Positions 10,901-21,481 of a stretch of DNA of 64,000 nucleotides are shown piece by piece (position 1 is the stretch's first letter; each line of letters opens with the position of its first letter). The notes under the pieces are model-generated. The model did no database searches. It was not told the origin of the DNA and saw only the letters and a list, made by a program, of their open reading frames with translations. The position numbers and the translations under genes are program-made. The stretch covers positions 40,902,112 through 40,966,111 of the forward strand of contig NC_052613.1 of the NCBI RefSeq assembly GCF_016545825.1, written 5' to 3'. The DNA is from Eucalyptus grandis (Eukaryota; Streptophyta; Magnoliopsida; Myrtales; Myrtaceae).

Positions 10901-12873
10901 GACGATAATCTCAATATAAATATATCTACCACAGAAATCTCAATTCAAATAATTCTATGCTTGACGGAAACCTAGCAAGACTAGTCAACCATAATCAATA
11001 AAGTACTCCGATTCTTGAATCCACTGATTAGTAAGTGTTGTAATCCATGTTCACAAACCGAACCTGATGAATTTGATATCTTCCGATCTCATATGTATAA
11101 AGACTTGAAGAGAAAACAGATAAAAATTACAGCTTTAGGTGACTGTAAACCAGAGAAGAAGTAGGGTTACTAGGGGACTCTCAAACCAGTAATAGGATCA
11201 AGTAATCAGGTAGTTAAATCTGCTTTGATACCATGTCACAAAACTGATTAGAGAACCCGCAGCAAATAGTAAGAGAGAAAGAAGAAGGGAGAAGGAATAG
11301 AGAAGAGGAGAAGGAGAATGTAAAAGAAAGAAACAAAGAGGGGGCTGTAGATTTATGTAGTAACAGAAACCCTACACCCATTGTATTTATATTGAATATA
11401 AATTATATATTACAATAATACCCTTATGTAAGTAAAAAAGGAAATAAAAATCTGATAATAAAAGAAGGAAATAAAACTCTGATAATAAAGGAAACTTAAT
11501 TAAAGTAACTTAACAAGAACCTACCATCAATTCACCCCAACGTACATGCGAGGAGAGATGAGAGAGACAGATAGAGAAATGTCAGGATTTTGTTAAGAGT
11601 ACGAATACCAACCAAGTCTGCAGGAAGTTCTGAATGATTATCTTTTCCCTTGAATACCCCGGTCCTTGTTAATGTAGAAACCAAGGATCTCTTGCCTGAA
11701 GGAGCTGTTATCAGTACTGGTGATTATGTCCGGAAATAAAATTACCAATATGATAAAATACAATTCTCAGTATGAAATATGCCCGCCGTGCGCCTCTAAT
11801 GTTGATTTTTGGGTTATCCTATCATGTATAGTGTTCTGAAACAACGAATTCCGAGTATGTATTAGTCTCCACATCTAGGTTGCTTAACAAAGATGGCATA
11901 AGATTCCTTAACAAGGTCTCAGCATTTCCATAGACAAATGGATTTGGCCTCCCTTAGGATGTATATGCCAGCAGAATGGGATGTATTCTGCAGAACAGGG
12001 ACAAGTAAACAATGCATAACACAAGATTGAAGATTAATGCATGTCACTATGCTGCATTGAGGTAAACTTTAATGTTTTGTGGAGAATATTAGATCAAACT
12101 CCATGCAGAACTAAACATTGAGAAGCTGAAACCTCACTATATTACCTGTTATAGATTGCTTCTAACCCAATCCTGAAAGCTCCCATACCCAGACGCTCAG
12201 TAGGAAAAGTAGCCTGCCTCTACACTTTGTCAGCTAGTCATCAGCCAGTCTTTAGTTCCACGAAGGCTTAAAAAATTCAAGATTGCAGCTGGCGTCACAA
12301 ATGGCATAGCTTACCTGGTATTCGAGGTCATTATTTGCAAAAAACAGGTGCGGTTGCTTTCCAGCCTCCCTTCCAGGAGGCCATCCAGTTCTCAATATGT
12401 CACAGAGTACCTAAACCCAAACTTGAATATCACGGAATTTTTTTAATGTACACAGACAGACAGATAGATGATAACACTCCATTTTATCACTTTTTCCAAG
12501 CTAGATGTCAGCACCCACTAGACTTTTAAAAAGAGATGACTAAAGTTGCAGAGTAGTTACTGAACAACCAAACACAGCTTAGTGTCTTTTTTGATGGCCA
12601 GTTCAAAGATTTAAAACTCGCGTAATGAAAAGCCCAGTATGGACAAGATCCTCTAGAGTGGTCAAAACCTGAGTATCTTTGCTCCAGTCAACAAAATCAC
12701 TGGCCACAAATGCTGTCTGAACTCTCTATGTTTGGCCAGCAATTTTTCTCTCCCCTATCATATTAGAAGTGTTGTTCTGGTCAATGTCAGGCTTAGTTGT
12801 CCATCTCTTGTACGATGCTGGAGGATCAATGGCATCAAAGTAGCTAGTGTACTCATCAATTGACAGAACGTTT

Positions 12874-12925
12874 CTGCATAGAAAAGACACAGGCAGAAAG
12901 AGGGTCAACTGGAGGAAAAAAAAAC

Positions 12926-12957
<32 letters not shown>

Positions 12958-14490
12958 TCAAGTTGTTGGAGTTCTCATTCCGGGTGAAACAGTGTTGAAC
13001 ACAGACGACTGAGAAGATTTATGGAGAGGACTTCTCTACAATTACTCAAGTCCCTGAGAACTTGAGTGATTTTTATTAACTTTGCTTGCTCCTATTTATT
13101 ACCTAGACATCTTCAATATCAATTTTATTAGATACATAACTTTATCCTCATAACTTTGAAAGATTTCAGTAACCTTGACACCATATACTTTCGAAAGCTT
13201 TCAGTAACCTTGGCACGATATAACTTTTGTCGAGCTATTGTTGTTTAAAACTTGTGTAGACTTTAGATAGCAAGGGTATGTGTGGGCTTGCTTTCATTTC
13301 TCTTTTCAGTGATCTGCCTTAACCATTTCTAACAAGCCTTTTTTTTTTTTTAGAACACATTGAGCTCCTTGTCTACTTAGCTTCTAAAGTAGCTTTGGAT
13401 GGTTGTGCAACCCGAATTATATCTGAAATTCAAGCTCTGTGATGACAAGTTGGAACTCTTTGGGTACTGAATTATTTGTGACAATTCTGTCTTTTCCTGT
13501 TCTAATTATGAGGGTTGCTGATGGACTAGAAGTTATGAACAATTGCCAGATGCACAGATTTATTGATTATGTTTGGTTGTGGCAGTGTTATATCAATTTA
13601 CAAATCGAAAATGTGCCACAATATTTAGCATTTTAGTATCTCAGGTTTGTTTTTTGGAAGGTGGTGTGATTGATTGATCTCTTGCATCGAATAACAGGGA
13701 GAAGTGGATCTAGCTTGTGTTATTGTAGTTGACCATTTAAGCCTGAAGTAACACTAGAGTGTGATCACTGATTCGAGGAAATTTTAACTCTGGGTAGGTG
13801 CTACAATGGGCAGGATTTTATGTGGCTAACTAAGCATTAGTACATGCATTGGCATGCCAAAATGGTTTTGTTATGAGTGCATTTTGAGAAACTAATGATG
13901 TTGAATTTACCAAAGAAAATAAGACAGTACTTTAGGTTGGTTTAGGTAAATCAACTAACACCCTTCAATCTCCCAATATAAAGATGAGGTTTTGTGATGA
14001 GGTAAAGTGTGCAGAAAGACTAGAAGGAGTTGCTTTTTGAATCTACTAAAGACAGAGGCAATTAATTGTAGTGTGAGGTGAAAAGATATGTTTCTGCATT
14101 GCTTACCGGAAGTGACTTGTTACTGTTGATTCTGCTTCTACTTTTTTTGCAGTCATCATGTGCTCTAGATGTTGATTGCTTGTATATTTAGATCATCATA
14201 TTGCAAGGGATTGGTAATGCCATCTTTCTTGGTTGTTGTTGGAACTTCCTTTTAGTAGATCTAAGACCTCTATCTGTTTTGCAACTTCCTTGGAATGGAA
14301 TTTTCCTCTATTTTTCTCAATTATGTGATGAGACACAAACGAGGTCAAAAAACACTTTGTGGTGCTTGACATCTGAGGATGAATTTGGTAGAATTCTTGA
14401 TTTCTTTTCCAACTTAGCAGTTAGCACTGCATATCAGTAAATAGATTTGGTTTTTACTATGCTTTGATGACCGTCTTTTTCTTGTGACAA
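12874..14490. other. Junction and intron sequence of block A, no exon seen
   Basis: Up to about 13130 this matches the HAD intron in block B (19000-19190). From about 13150 it matches the MECR intron at 21825 onward. Near 13160-13215 the segment with TTCAGTAACCTTG is present twice at the junction. No coding exon is visible until 14491. Confidence 0.6.
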
Positions 14491-15546
14491 AGCTGGCCTT
14501 GATGAAGCAAAAGAGGCGTAGAAGAAAATCGGTGCTAAAGAAGTGTTCACCGAGAGCCAATTAGAAGTAAAGAATGTCAAGAGTCTACTAATACCATCCA
14601 TCCACTAACCCATTCTACTATATTCTTATGCATGGACACATCCATTTTTGACCATTACCACTTGAGTTCTTTATTTACATCTTATTGACTTTGTACTAGG
14701 GTGATTTAAAAGAACCTACCCTTGGATTAAACTGTGTTGGTGGCAATGCTGCCTCTTCGGTGATGAAATTTTTGAGGTGCAACAAGTGTTAAATTTGTGT
14801 CAAGTGCTTCCCTTATCTTTCTGAAGAGAGTTGATCTAGTTTTGTTCTCAGGCAGGGGAGTAACCATGGTGACATATGGTGGGATGTCTAAGAAACCAAT
14901 TACACTGTCAACTTCATTTTTTATCTTCAAGGTAAATTAAGCAGCGAACTAAAATTTCTGCCTATGGTTATGAGGTTATTTCAATCAAGCCTTACAATTT
15001 GACTTGTCTATGTTTCAGTCTCAGTCTTGGCAATGACCTATAGTTTTATTTTTTGTTTAAATTTGGCCCAAAATCTCAATTTCAGTAGTAGACGCAACCA
15101 AATTTGAGCGAAAAAATTATCCCTGGGGTTGAGACTAAGAGGAATGTATAAACCAATGCAATAGTGGTTCTTATGGTTTGCAGGATCTTTCTTTGAGGGG
15201 ATTTTGGCTGCATAATTGGATTAGTTCAAATGATGTAAGAGTGCAAAAGAATGATAGATCACTTGCTGGTCACTTGCTGGAACCAGCACGTGATGGGAAG
15301 TTAAAATACAAGTTTGTCTTTTGTAACAACCACTCAAATTGCTGTATTTAGGTCTCCATATCTTTATAGTAATTTTCGATAGTATTTATCCTCAAGAGAG
15401 TGTGTTTGGATTGTGGATGCATATTAATTTCTCCAAAACTGCAGGACCGAGCTTGTTCCTTTTAGTGATTTCCATGTTGCACTAGATAAATCACTGGGGA
15501 AACCTGGGAGCCATCCTAGGCAAGTCCTAATGTTCCAAGGCTACTG
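14491..15546 (+). pseudogene. MECR: Mitochondrial trans-2-enoyl-CoA reductase (MECR-like), copy A, 3' half
   Basis: MECR is an MDR-family NADPH reductase that performs the last step of mitochondrial fatty acid synthesis. Exons seen: 14491-14589 (AGLDEAKEA, stop, KKIGAKEVFTESQLEVKNV), about 14713-14776 (LGLNCVGGNAASSVMKFLR), 14852-14931 (TMVTYGGMSKKPIT), 15184 onward (DLSLRGFWLHNWISSNDV) and 15445-15546 (TELVPFSDFHVALDKS). Breaks: TAG at 14519-14521; an extra base at the start of the 14852 exon; and a frame change after SSNDV with a short internal duplication (GCTGGTCACTT) at about 15265. The normal stop after VLKF is lost, so the frame runs on to QGY. All exons before the Rossmann-fold half are absent. 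Confidence 0.9.
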
Positions 15547-16201
15547 AATATATAAGGGCGGTGAGAAGAAGGAAAAATCCTGTGTCATATCCTTCAAATG
15601 ATCAGCTTGTTCTGAAGTTCTGAGGCATTGGATCAACCGGGCACAATAACTATGTATCTGTTCCCTTACTATTATTTTCTCTTTTCATAAGTTATGTATC
15701 TTTTCCGTTGAGGAAATTTTGTTGCTGCTTATTTTCACCAATTTCCATTCTGAATTTGTTTTGCATCATGCCATCCAATCTAAAACTAATCTCATGCAAC
15801 ATGAGGTCTGTCTATTACGGCTGAATTTGGAGATCCAAACATCGCCCCCTTTGGTAAGGGTCCATAAAAGTTTCAGATTTGCCAATTACAATTCTCATAT
15901 ACATGTAACAAAGAACATTGGGATACTTTCCCAAAAGTCATGTAATCGACATCGCATGCATTGAGAAAAGAGTAAAAAGAACCATAAATTATTCATTTGA
16001 TCTAACCTAATTTAAATGGGATGTGGACTGCCTTTAAGGAACGTCATACATACACAATGAGCAAAATCAAGAGAAGACTAGCTAATGGTAGTTACGTTTT
16101 ATGATAGGGAAAACACATAATGGAAAATCGTACCGGCTTCCAAAGAAGTGACAATTGTTCAGATACCACAGAAAGTAAAGGCATCTTTTGTCTAAGTGAT
16201 G

Positions 16202-19200
16202 TCAAGAACCGCAATCTTTTCTCAAGATAAAGTCAACAACATCCTCAACAGTATCCACGACCTACATAGGTAAACAAAAAAGAGTTCGATCAGGATGAGT
16301 GATTTTCGAATTCATTTTTAAACTTGGAAAATTTAGGGAGAAGACAAGTTCCCCACAAAAGATGTGCATGGTTTTGAAAAACTGACATTTCACTAGGCCG
16401 AATAGGGAAAGGGTTCGCTCAGTCATGTTTCATCCAACCAAGTTAGAATTTACAGATCACCCAGAGCATAGCAAATCAAGGTACGTAAGTATGGGACACC
16501 TCAAACACTTAAGGCCATGTTTCATGGCCATGCAATTATGAAAAGGAATCCCGTTCTAAGCAATCAAATTCCTAGGAGTGGGTTTTTTTTTTTTCTTTGT
16601 TGTTAGGTCTCAATTACCAATGAAGAGAGAAATGTCCAACGTGAGTTGCCAAATGAAGTTAAAACATGTCAGAAATGGAATGTGTTTCCAATCAACATGT
16701 ACAAACCGGAGGATAGAAACAGAGCGAAGAACCACATAAGATCCCTCAACAATTTCCCGATCATTGTCCTCCAAATGATTTTACAGTTCACACAAGCATT
16801 TTTACAAACCAATTATATAAAACTCATCAAAATCTTGCAAGTCAAGCATTTTTCGCACAAAATCCACAGTGATGAAGATAAAGCCATTTTTATGAACTTC
16901 AAACTACTGCACAGAAGTTACCTTAAGCTATTATTCTTATTTCTTATCCTCTTTGTGTTTTGAGTCAAAGACCAATCACAAGAACTGCAAAAAGCCTACA
17001 TGATGCTTGTCGCTGATGTCTCCATAAAGAACCCAAACAAGTTTCACAATGGCAAGAGAGAGAAAGGATTTCGCCTAGTAGAGGAATGTGAGGGCTATAG
17101 AATCAAGAGGCAGGCGAAATTCACGTGGGAAGGATTTGAAGATGATGAATGGAGGGAGGGAGGGAGAGAAAGTTCTGGTTTTGTAGGATTTAAAGAGGAT
17201 GAAGCTACTGAGTGGGTAGAGTTCGCAAATGTTTTTCTCTTCTAGGAATTCCAGTACCACCTCTACCTGAGCAATCCAATTCTGCATTTTAAAGAGAATC
17301 CATAACCTAGGTAATTTGATTCCACAATGATAAAAAAAACCAAAGATGAGTTGCAATGGGATCTCATTTCCTTTTCTTACTCCAAAGTGAACCAAACAAG
17401 GCCTAAGTGATTGCACAGTGAACTATTCTTCTTAATGTTTTCCTGGCGGAATCTAAGATCTGCATTCTCAACCATGACTTTCCACTAGGAACACAGATAT
17501 AAAATCTCTAAACCAAAGAAGTGAACATGCTGGAATGAACACGACTTGCATACGTAGGAACCTACCATCAACTCACCCCAACATACATACGAGGAAGAGT
17601 GAGAGAGACAGAGATGTGTAAATTTTGTTAAGAGTACAAATACCCACCAAGTCAGCAGGGAACTCTGAATGATTATTTTTTCCCTTGAATACCCCAGTCC
17701 TTGTTAATATAGAAAACCAAGGATCTCCTGCCTGAAGGAGTTGGGAGTATTGGTGATTATGTTTCGAAATAAATTCACTGATATAATAAACTATAATTTT
17801 TGGTAAGAAATATACCTGCCGTGCACCTCTAACGTCGATTTTTGGATTATCTCCTATCATGTATAGGGTTTTGAAACAACCAATTCCAGAGTTTGTAGTA
17901 TTCTCCACATCTAGGTTGCTTAACAAAGATGGCATAAGATTCCTTAACATTGTCTCAGCATTTCCATAGACAAATGAATTTGGCTTCCCGTATAATGTAT
18001 ATGCCAGAGGAATGGGATGTATTCTGCAGAACAGGGACAAGTAAACAATGCGCAACATAAGATTGAAGATTAATGCATGTCGCTATGCTGCATTGAGGCA
18101 AATTAGGCCTACACAAGGATCTTATGGGCCAATCTTTAATTTTTTGTGGAAAATATCATATCAAACTCCATGCAGAACTAACCATTGAGAAGCGGAAACC
18201 TCACTATTACCTGTTATAGATTGCTTCTAATGCAATCCTGAAAGCTCCCATACCCAGACGTTCAGCAGGAAAAGTAGCCTGCCTTTACACTTTGTCAGCT
18301 AGTCATCAGCCAGTCTTTAGTTCCACTAAGGTTTCAAAAACTCAAGAATGCAACTCACATCACAGATGGCATAGCATACCTGGTATTCTAGGTCATCATT
18401 TGCAAAAAACAGGTGCGGTTGCTTTCCAGTCTCCTTTCCAGGAAGCCCTCCAGTTCTCAATATGTCACAGAGCACCTAAACTCAAACTTGAGCATCACAG
18501 AATTATTTTAAAGTACACAGACAGATAGACAGATGATAACACTCCATTTTATTACTTCTTTCAAACTGTATTTCAGCACCCACTAGACTTCTAAAAAGAT
18601 GACAACTAAAGTTGCAGAGTAGTTACTGAACAAACAAAACAAAGCCTAGTGTCTTTTCATAATCAGTTCAAAGATTTAGAACTCGCGTGACTAAAAGACC
18701 AGTATGGACTGAACAGCAGAATTAGATAATCTAAGAAAGGACAAGATCCATTAGAGTGGTCACAACCTGAATATCTCTGCTCCAATCAACAGAATCACTG
18801 ACTACAAATGCTGCCTGAACTCTCTGTGTTTGTACAGCAATTTTTCTCTTCACCATCTCATTGGAAGTGGTACTCTGGTCGATGTCTGGCTTAGTTGTCC
18901 ATCTCTTGTATGGTGCCAGTGGATCAATAGCATCAAAGTAGCTAGTGTACTCATCAATTGACAGGACATTTCTGCATAGAAAAGGTACAACTAGAAAGAG
19001 GGTCAACCGGAGAGAAATAAAAGAGAATCAAGTTGTTGGAATTCGCATTCCAGGTGAAACAGTATTGAACACGGACAACTAAAATGAATTAAGGAGAGGA
19101 CTCCCCTGCGACTACTCAAGTCCCTGAGAACTTGAGTGCTTTTTATTAACTTTGCTTGCTCCTATGTATTACCTAGACATTAAAGTAATAACCATCAATA

Positions 19201-20144
19201 TCAGTTTTATTAAATACATATCTTTATTACTATTGCCAAGCTATATCTCTCTTCCCCTCCCCCACCCACACACCTGCATGCACAAGCAAGTAATTGAGAC
19301 ATTGCTGGGTACATTTGCAAACCTAGAGAAGTTGTAAAAATATTTACTTGTATCCATATTCGGACATCACAGCAGCAGGTTCTCCTTTGCCAACAGCAAC
19401 GACAAGTTCGTTCTCGAATCTGTGCAAAAACCTCAATTAGGAAACAGATGAATAAAATAGAGAAGCATATTCATTAGTAAAACAGAAAAGCCTATTCAGA
19501 ATTCTCTTAGAATAGTTAGTACATGCACACGCACTCTTCTATGTCTTTTCAATTATATGATATGATATTTGTAGTGCATTTCCCTGGTTTCCAAGAAGAA
19601 GGCACATGAGATGAAGATATTAGATGTGTTCTTTGATATCCACGTACACATACAAGATGTGTGCATTCAATAAAGTCCAATTTCACAGTTTTCAACCTAC
19701 TAAATTGTGTACCTATAAATAATTCTTGTACAGGAGAATTCTTATTAAGCTAATAATACACATGCACAATATTTTATTTCACGATCGCAGATTCTAATAA
19801 TCATGAGTGAGATGAAAGAAGCAATTGTTATCGAAAATGCTCAGTCCTGACTTACATTAGCATGCCACATTTCTCATTGGACATTGGTCATGCAGATAAT
19901 CCAACAAATCCTTACCTATTTACCAGTTGTTTAAAAGGTGTGTGGCCCTGGATGACCTGCAAATTATCTTGATCAAAATATGAGAGAAAAACAAAACAAA
20001 GTAGTTCTGGACCTGATAACAAGCAAAATCGTGAGGGCAAGCAAATTTTGTAACACAAGAGACGAACTACCTGTGAAGGTAAAATGTTGACTCCTAGTAG
20101 TTGGCCTAAGTCCTGGGCTCTTTTGGATTCAGCAAAGCCACCTC
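16202..20144 (-). pseudogene. HAD-superfamily IIA (CECR5/HDHD5-like) hydrolase, copy B, exons 3-10 intact
   Basis: Exons read leftwards, all with matching GT/AG and phase: 20071-20144 (GGGFAESKRAQDLGQLL), 19916-19956 (VIQGHTPFKQLVNR), 19348-19419 (FENELVVAVGKGEPAAV), 18767-18971 (NVLSIDEYTSYFDAIDPLAP to DWSRDIQ), 18380-18475 (VLCDILRTGGLPG to FFANDDLEYQ), 18211-18278 (FPAERLGMGAFRIALEAI), 17816-18023 (YTLYGKPNSFVYGNAETM and motif IV YMIGDNPKIDVRGARQ), 17648-17731 (AGDPWFSILTRTGVFKG) and 16202-16261 (VVDTVEDVVDFILRKDCGS, stop TGA). I saw no stop or frame change in these about 300 codons. Exons 1-2, with the nucleophile motif FDIDGV and FVFLTN, are deleted between 20513 and the 5' region. Without them the enzyme cannot work, so I call it a 5'-truncated pseudogene; recent truncation would explain the clean remaining exons. 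Confidence 0.9.
16513..17403. mobile_element. PIF/Harbinger-like non-autonomous element, copy B
   Basis: It starts GGCCATGTTT and ends AACAAGGCC, with TAA on each side (16510-16512 and 17404-17406). This is the best preserved target duplication of the three copies and the reason for assigning the PIF/Harbinger group. The element lies in the last intron of HAD. Confidence 0.75.
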
Positions 20145-20512
20145 CTGCATCAGCCATTGCTATTAGCAGTGTGCAGTAAAAATTAATTAGCCCCTCTTCA
20201 GGAATTAACAAGCAAAATTTCTTATTTCAAGGGAGTAAACATATTGAACGATTATAGGTAAGGGCATCTCAAAAGGCATCACAGATTCAAATTGCTTGAA
20301 TGACTTAAACATAAGATAGCAGCAATCTCAAAATCATCAAGACGATTACTATTAGATCTTAAAAGTACCAATACTTGCCGATAAGTGAATAATTGACCAC
20401 AATAAGCATATGACGTCCAGCATGCAACTTGAAAACTTTGGTTTGACCATTATATCACGGCACTCACTGGTGATGATTCTATTGAACGGTCACATTTGGT
20501 AACATATGGAAA

Positions 20513-21481
20513 GTGAGAAAAGCCGCGACGGCTGCTTTCTGCCGCGACTCCGCGAGGCGATGGTGAAAAGCCGGTGCCTCATTGTCCTGTTCGCGGCCAA
20601 TCGCTTCGGGAGATCGAGGAGCTCGAGTCGCTGGAGATGAAGCTCCAAAGAACCGGAACGAGCTTCAACAGTCTACAGAGAGAGAGAGAGAGAGAGAGTG
20701 GCCCAATCGCGCAGCGTCTTCCCGTTCGATGTTCGGGAGCCGTGAATTGGGCCCGTTGAAATGATGGGCAGGCCTCGATAACGGATCGACCTTTCATTCG
20801 GATCCGAGCTCAACGGTTAAGCTTGATTTTGGTGAGCGTTTTTGGGCTCTTTTCTTTAGTTCTTTCATTTTTGTTGTATTTTTCTCTTTAGGCCTAGTAA
20901 TTCGGGCTCCTTGTCTCGGAACCTCTCGAGAGAATCGCTAACTCCATCTTTGGTGCACCTGGTGCATGTACGTATAGAAATTCTCAATTGGCTAGTCGCA
21001 AATGGCCCCACCCTAGGACTATGAAACCAATGGTTATCCCAAACCTACATCAAGATGTAGATGGTGATTCTCAAATATTGAAAAACAGGGTGTGATACAA
21101 TGAAATAGGATGCAATGGAGATAGACACAAAAAATGAACGATTGCTTTTTTTCTTTTTTTTTTACTATTTGCTTGTAGCGTAGTTTATCACTTCTGAATG
21201 ATTTTTTATCCAGCCAAAGGATAATCTTCTATCTTTGCTCCAACATGTTTAACATTTTCAACCTGGCGAAAATTTGATTAGATGCGGAAGAGAAACAAGT
21301 GGAATATCAACCAAAAGAAAATCAAAACTGTTATACACACCTTAGTATTAGTCTTCATAAATAAAAGATACTTTTGCATTCCATAAGTACTGACTTGTTT
21401 TGTTATGCAGAACATCCATGTCTAGCACTTACCCATTGTAAATTTGAGTGTGTTGAAAGGTGAAATAGTTTTTGTGCTCAG
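20513..21481. promoter_or_regulatory. Shared 5' region between HAD and MECR, copy B
   Basis: Left of 20513 the sequence matches C up to 54912; right of it it matches C from 55460. The junction lies in a common GAGAAA/AGCCG context, so about 550 bp, including HAD exons 1-2, are missing. A (GA)9 tract lies at 20681-20698. The stretch to 21180 is conserved with C (to 56141), which is expected of a bidirectional promoter and leader. No N-terminal MECR exon was recognised here. Confidence 0.5.

Larger units (their letters stand above)
10023..11515 (-). mobile_element. Internally deleted Copia element (minus orientation)
   Basis: LTRs at 10023-10277 and 11234-11515 start TGTCACAAA and end ACTTAACA on the plus strand. 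The 5-bp duplication AGAAC flanks it (10018-10022, 11516-11520), and copy C shows the empty site near 53850. Next to the left LTR lies the reverse complement of a polypurine tract (CTCCCCCTC), and next to the right LTR the reverse complement of a tRNA-type primer site (TGCTTTGATACCA), so transcription would run right to left. Only 956 bp of interior remain. The right LTR is longer by an internal 27-bp duplication near 11450. Confidence 0.9.
8540..12873 (-). pseudogene. HAD-superfamily IIA (CECR5/HDHD5-like) hydrolase, copy A, exons 5-10 only
   Basis: The family hydrolyses phosphate esters with an Asp nucleophile; plant members are predicted to be mitochondrial. Exons read leftwards: 12669-12873 (NVLSIDEYTSYFDAIDPP), 12315-12410 (VLCDILRTGG region), 12146-12213 (ERLGMGAFRI), 11783-11987 (YTLYGKPN region), 11613-11695 (DPWF region), 8540-8599 (VIDTVVDTVNFILRKESGS, stop). 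Breaks: a TAG in the 12669 exon after KIAGQT; a two-base loss that turns MIGDNP into MIG-stop, destroying HAD motif IV; donor GT to GG after the 11783 exon; and one base lost in the 11613 exon (83 bp versus 84 in copy B). Exons 1 to the one before NVLSIDEY are absent. The last intron is about 3 kb because a PIF-like element and a small Copia inserted into it. Confidence 0.9.
8289..15893. repeat. Duplicated block copy A (HAD-MECR block)
   Basis: This copy is collinear with block B (15894-25135) and in its first half with block C (49905-56141). Relative to B it lacks the middle, about 19200-21835, so HAD exon 5 and the third-last MECR intron are now separated by only a short junction near 13130. 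It has gained the Copia element at its left, the small Copia at 10023-11515 and a long GA tract. Confidence 0.85.

Noticed and set aside
13439..13636. 65-codon plus frame
   Set aside because: It is inside a MECR intron and broken in the matching part of copy B (about 22095-22290).
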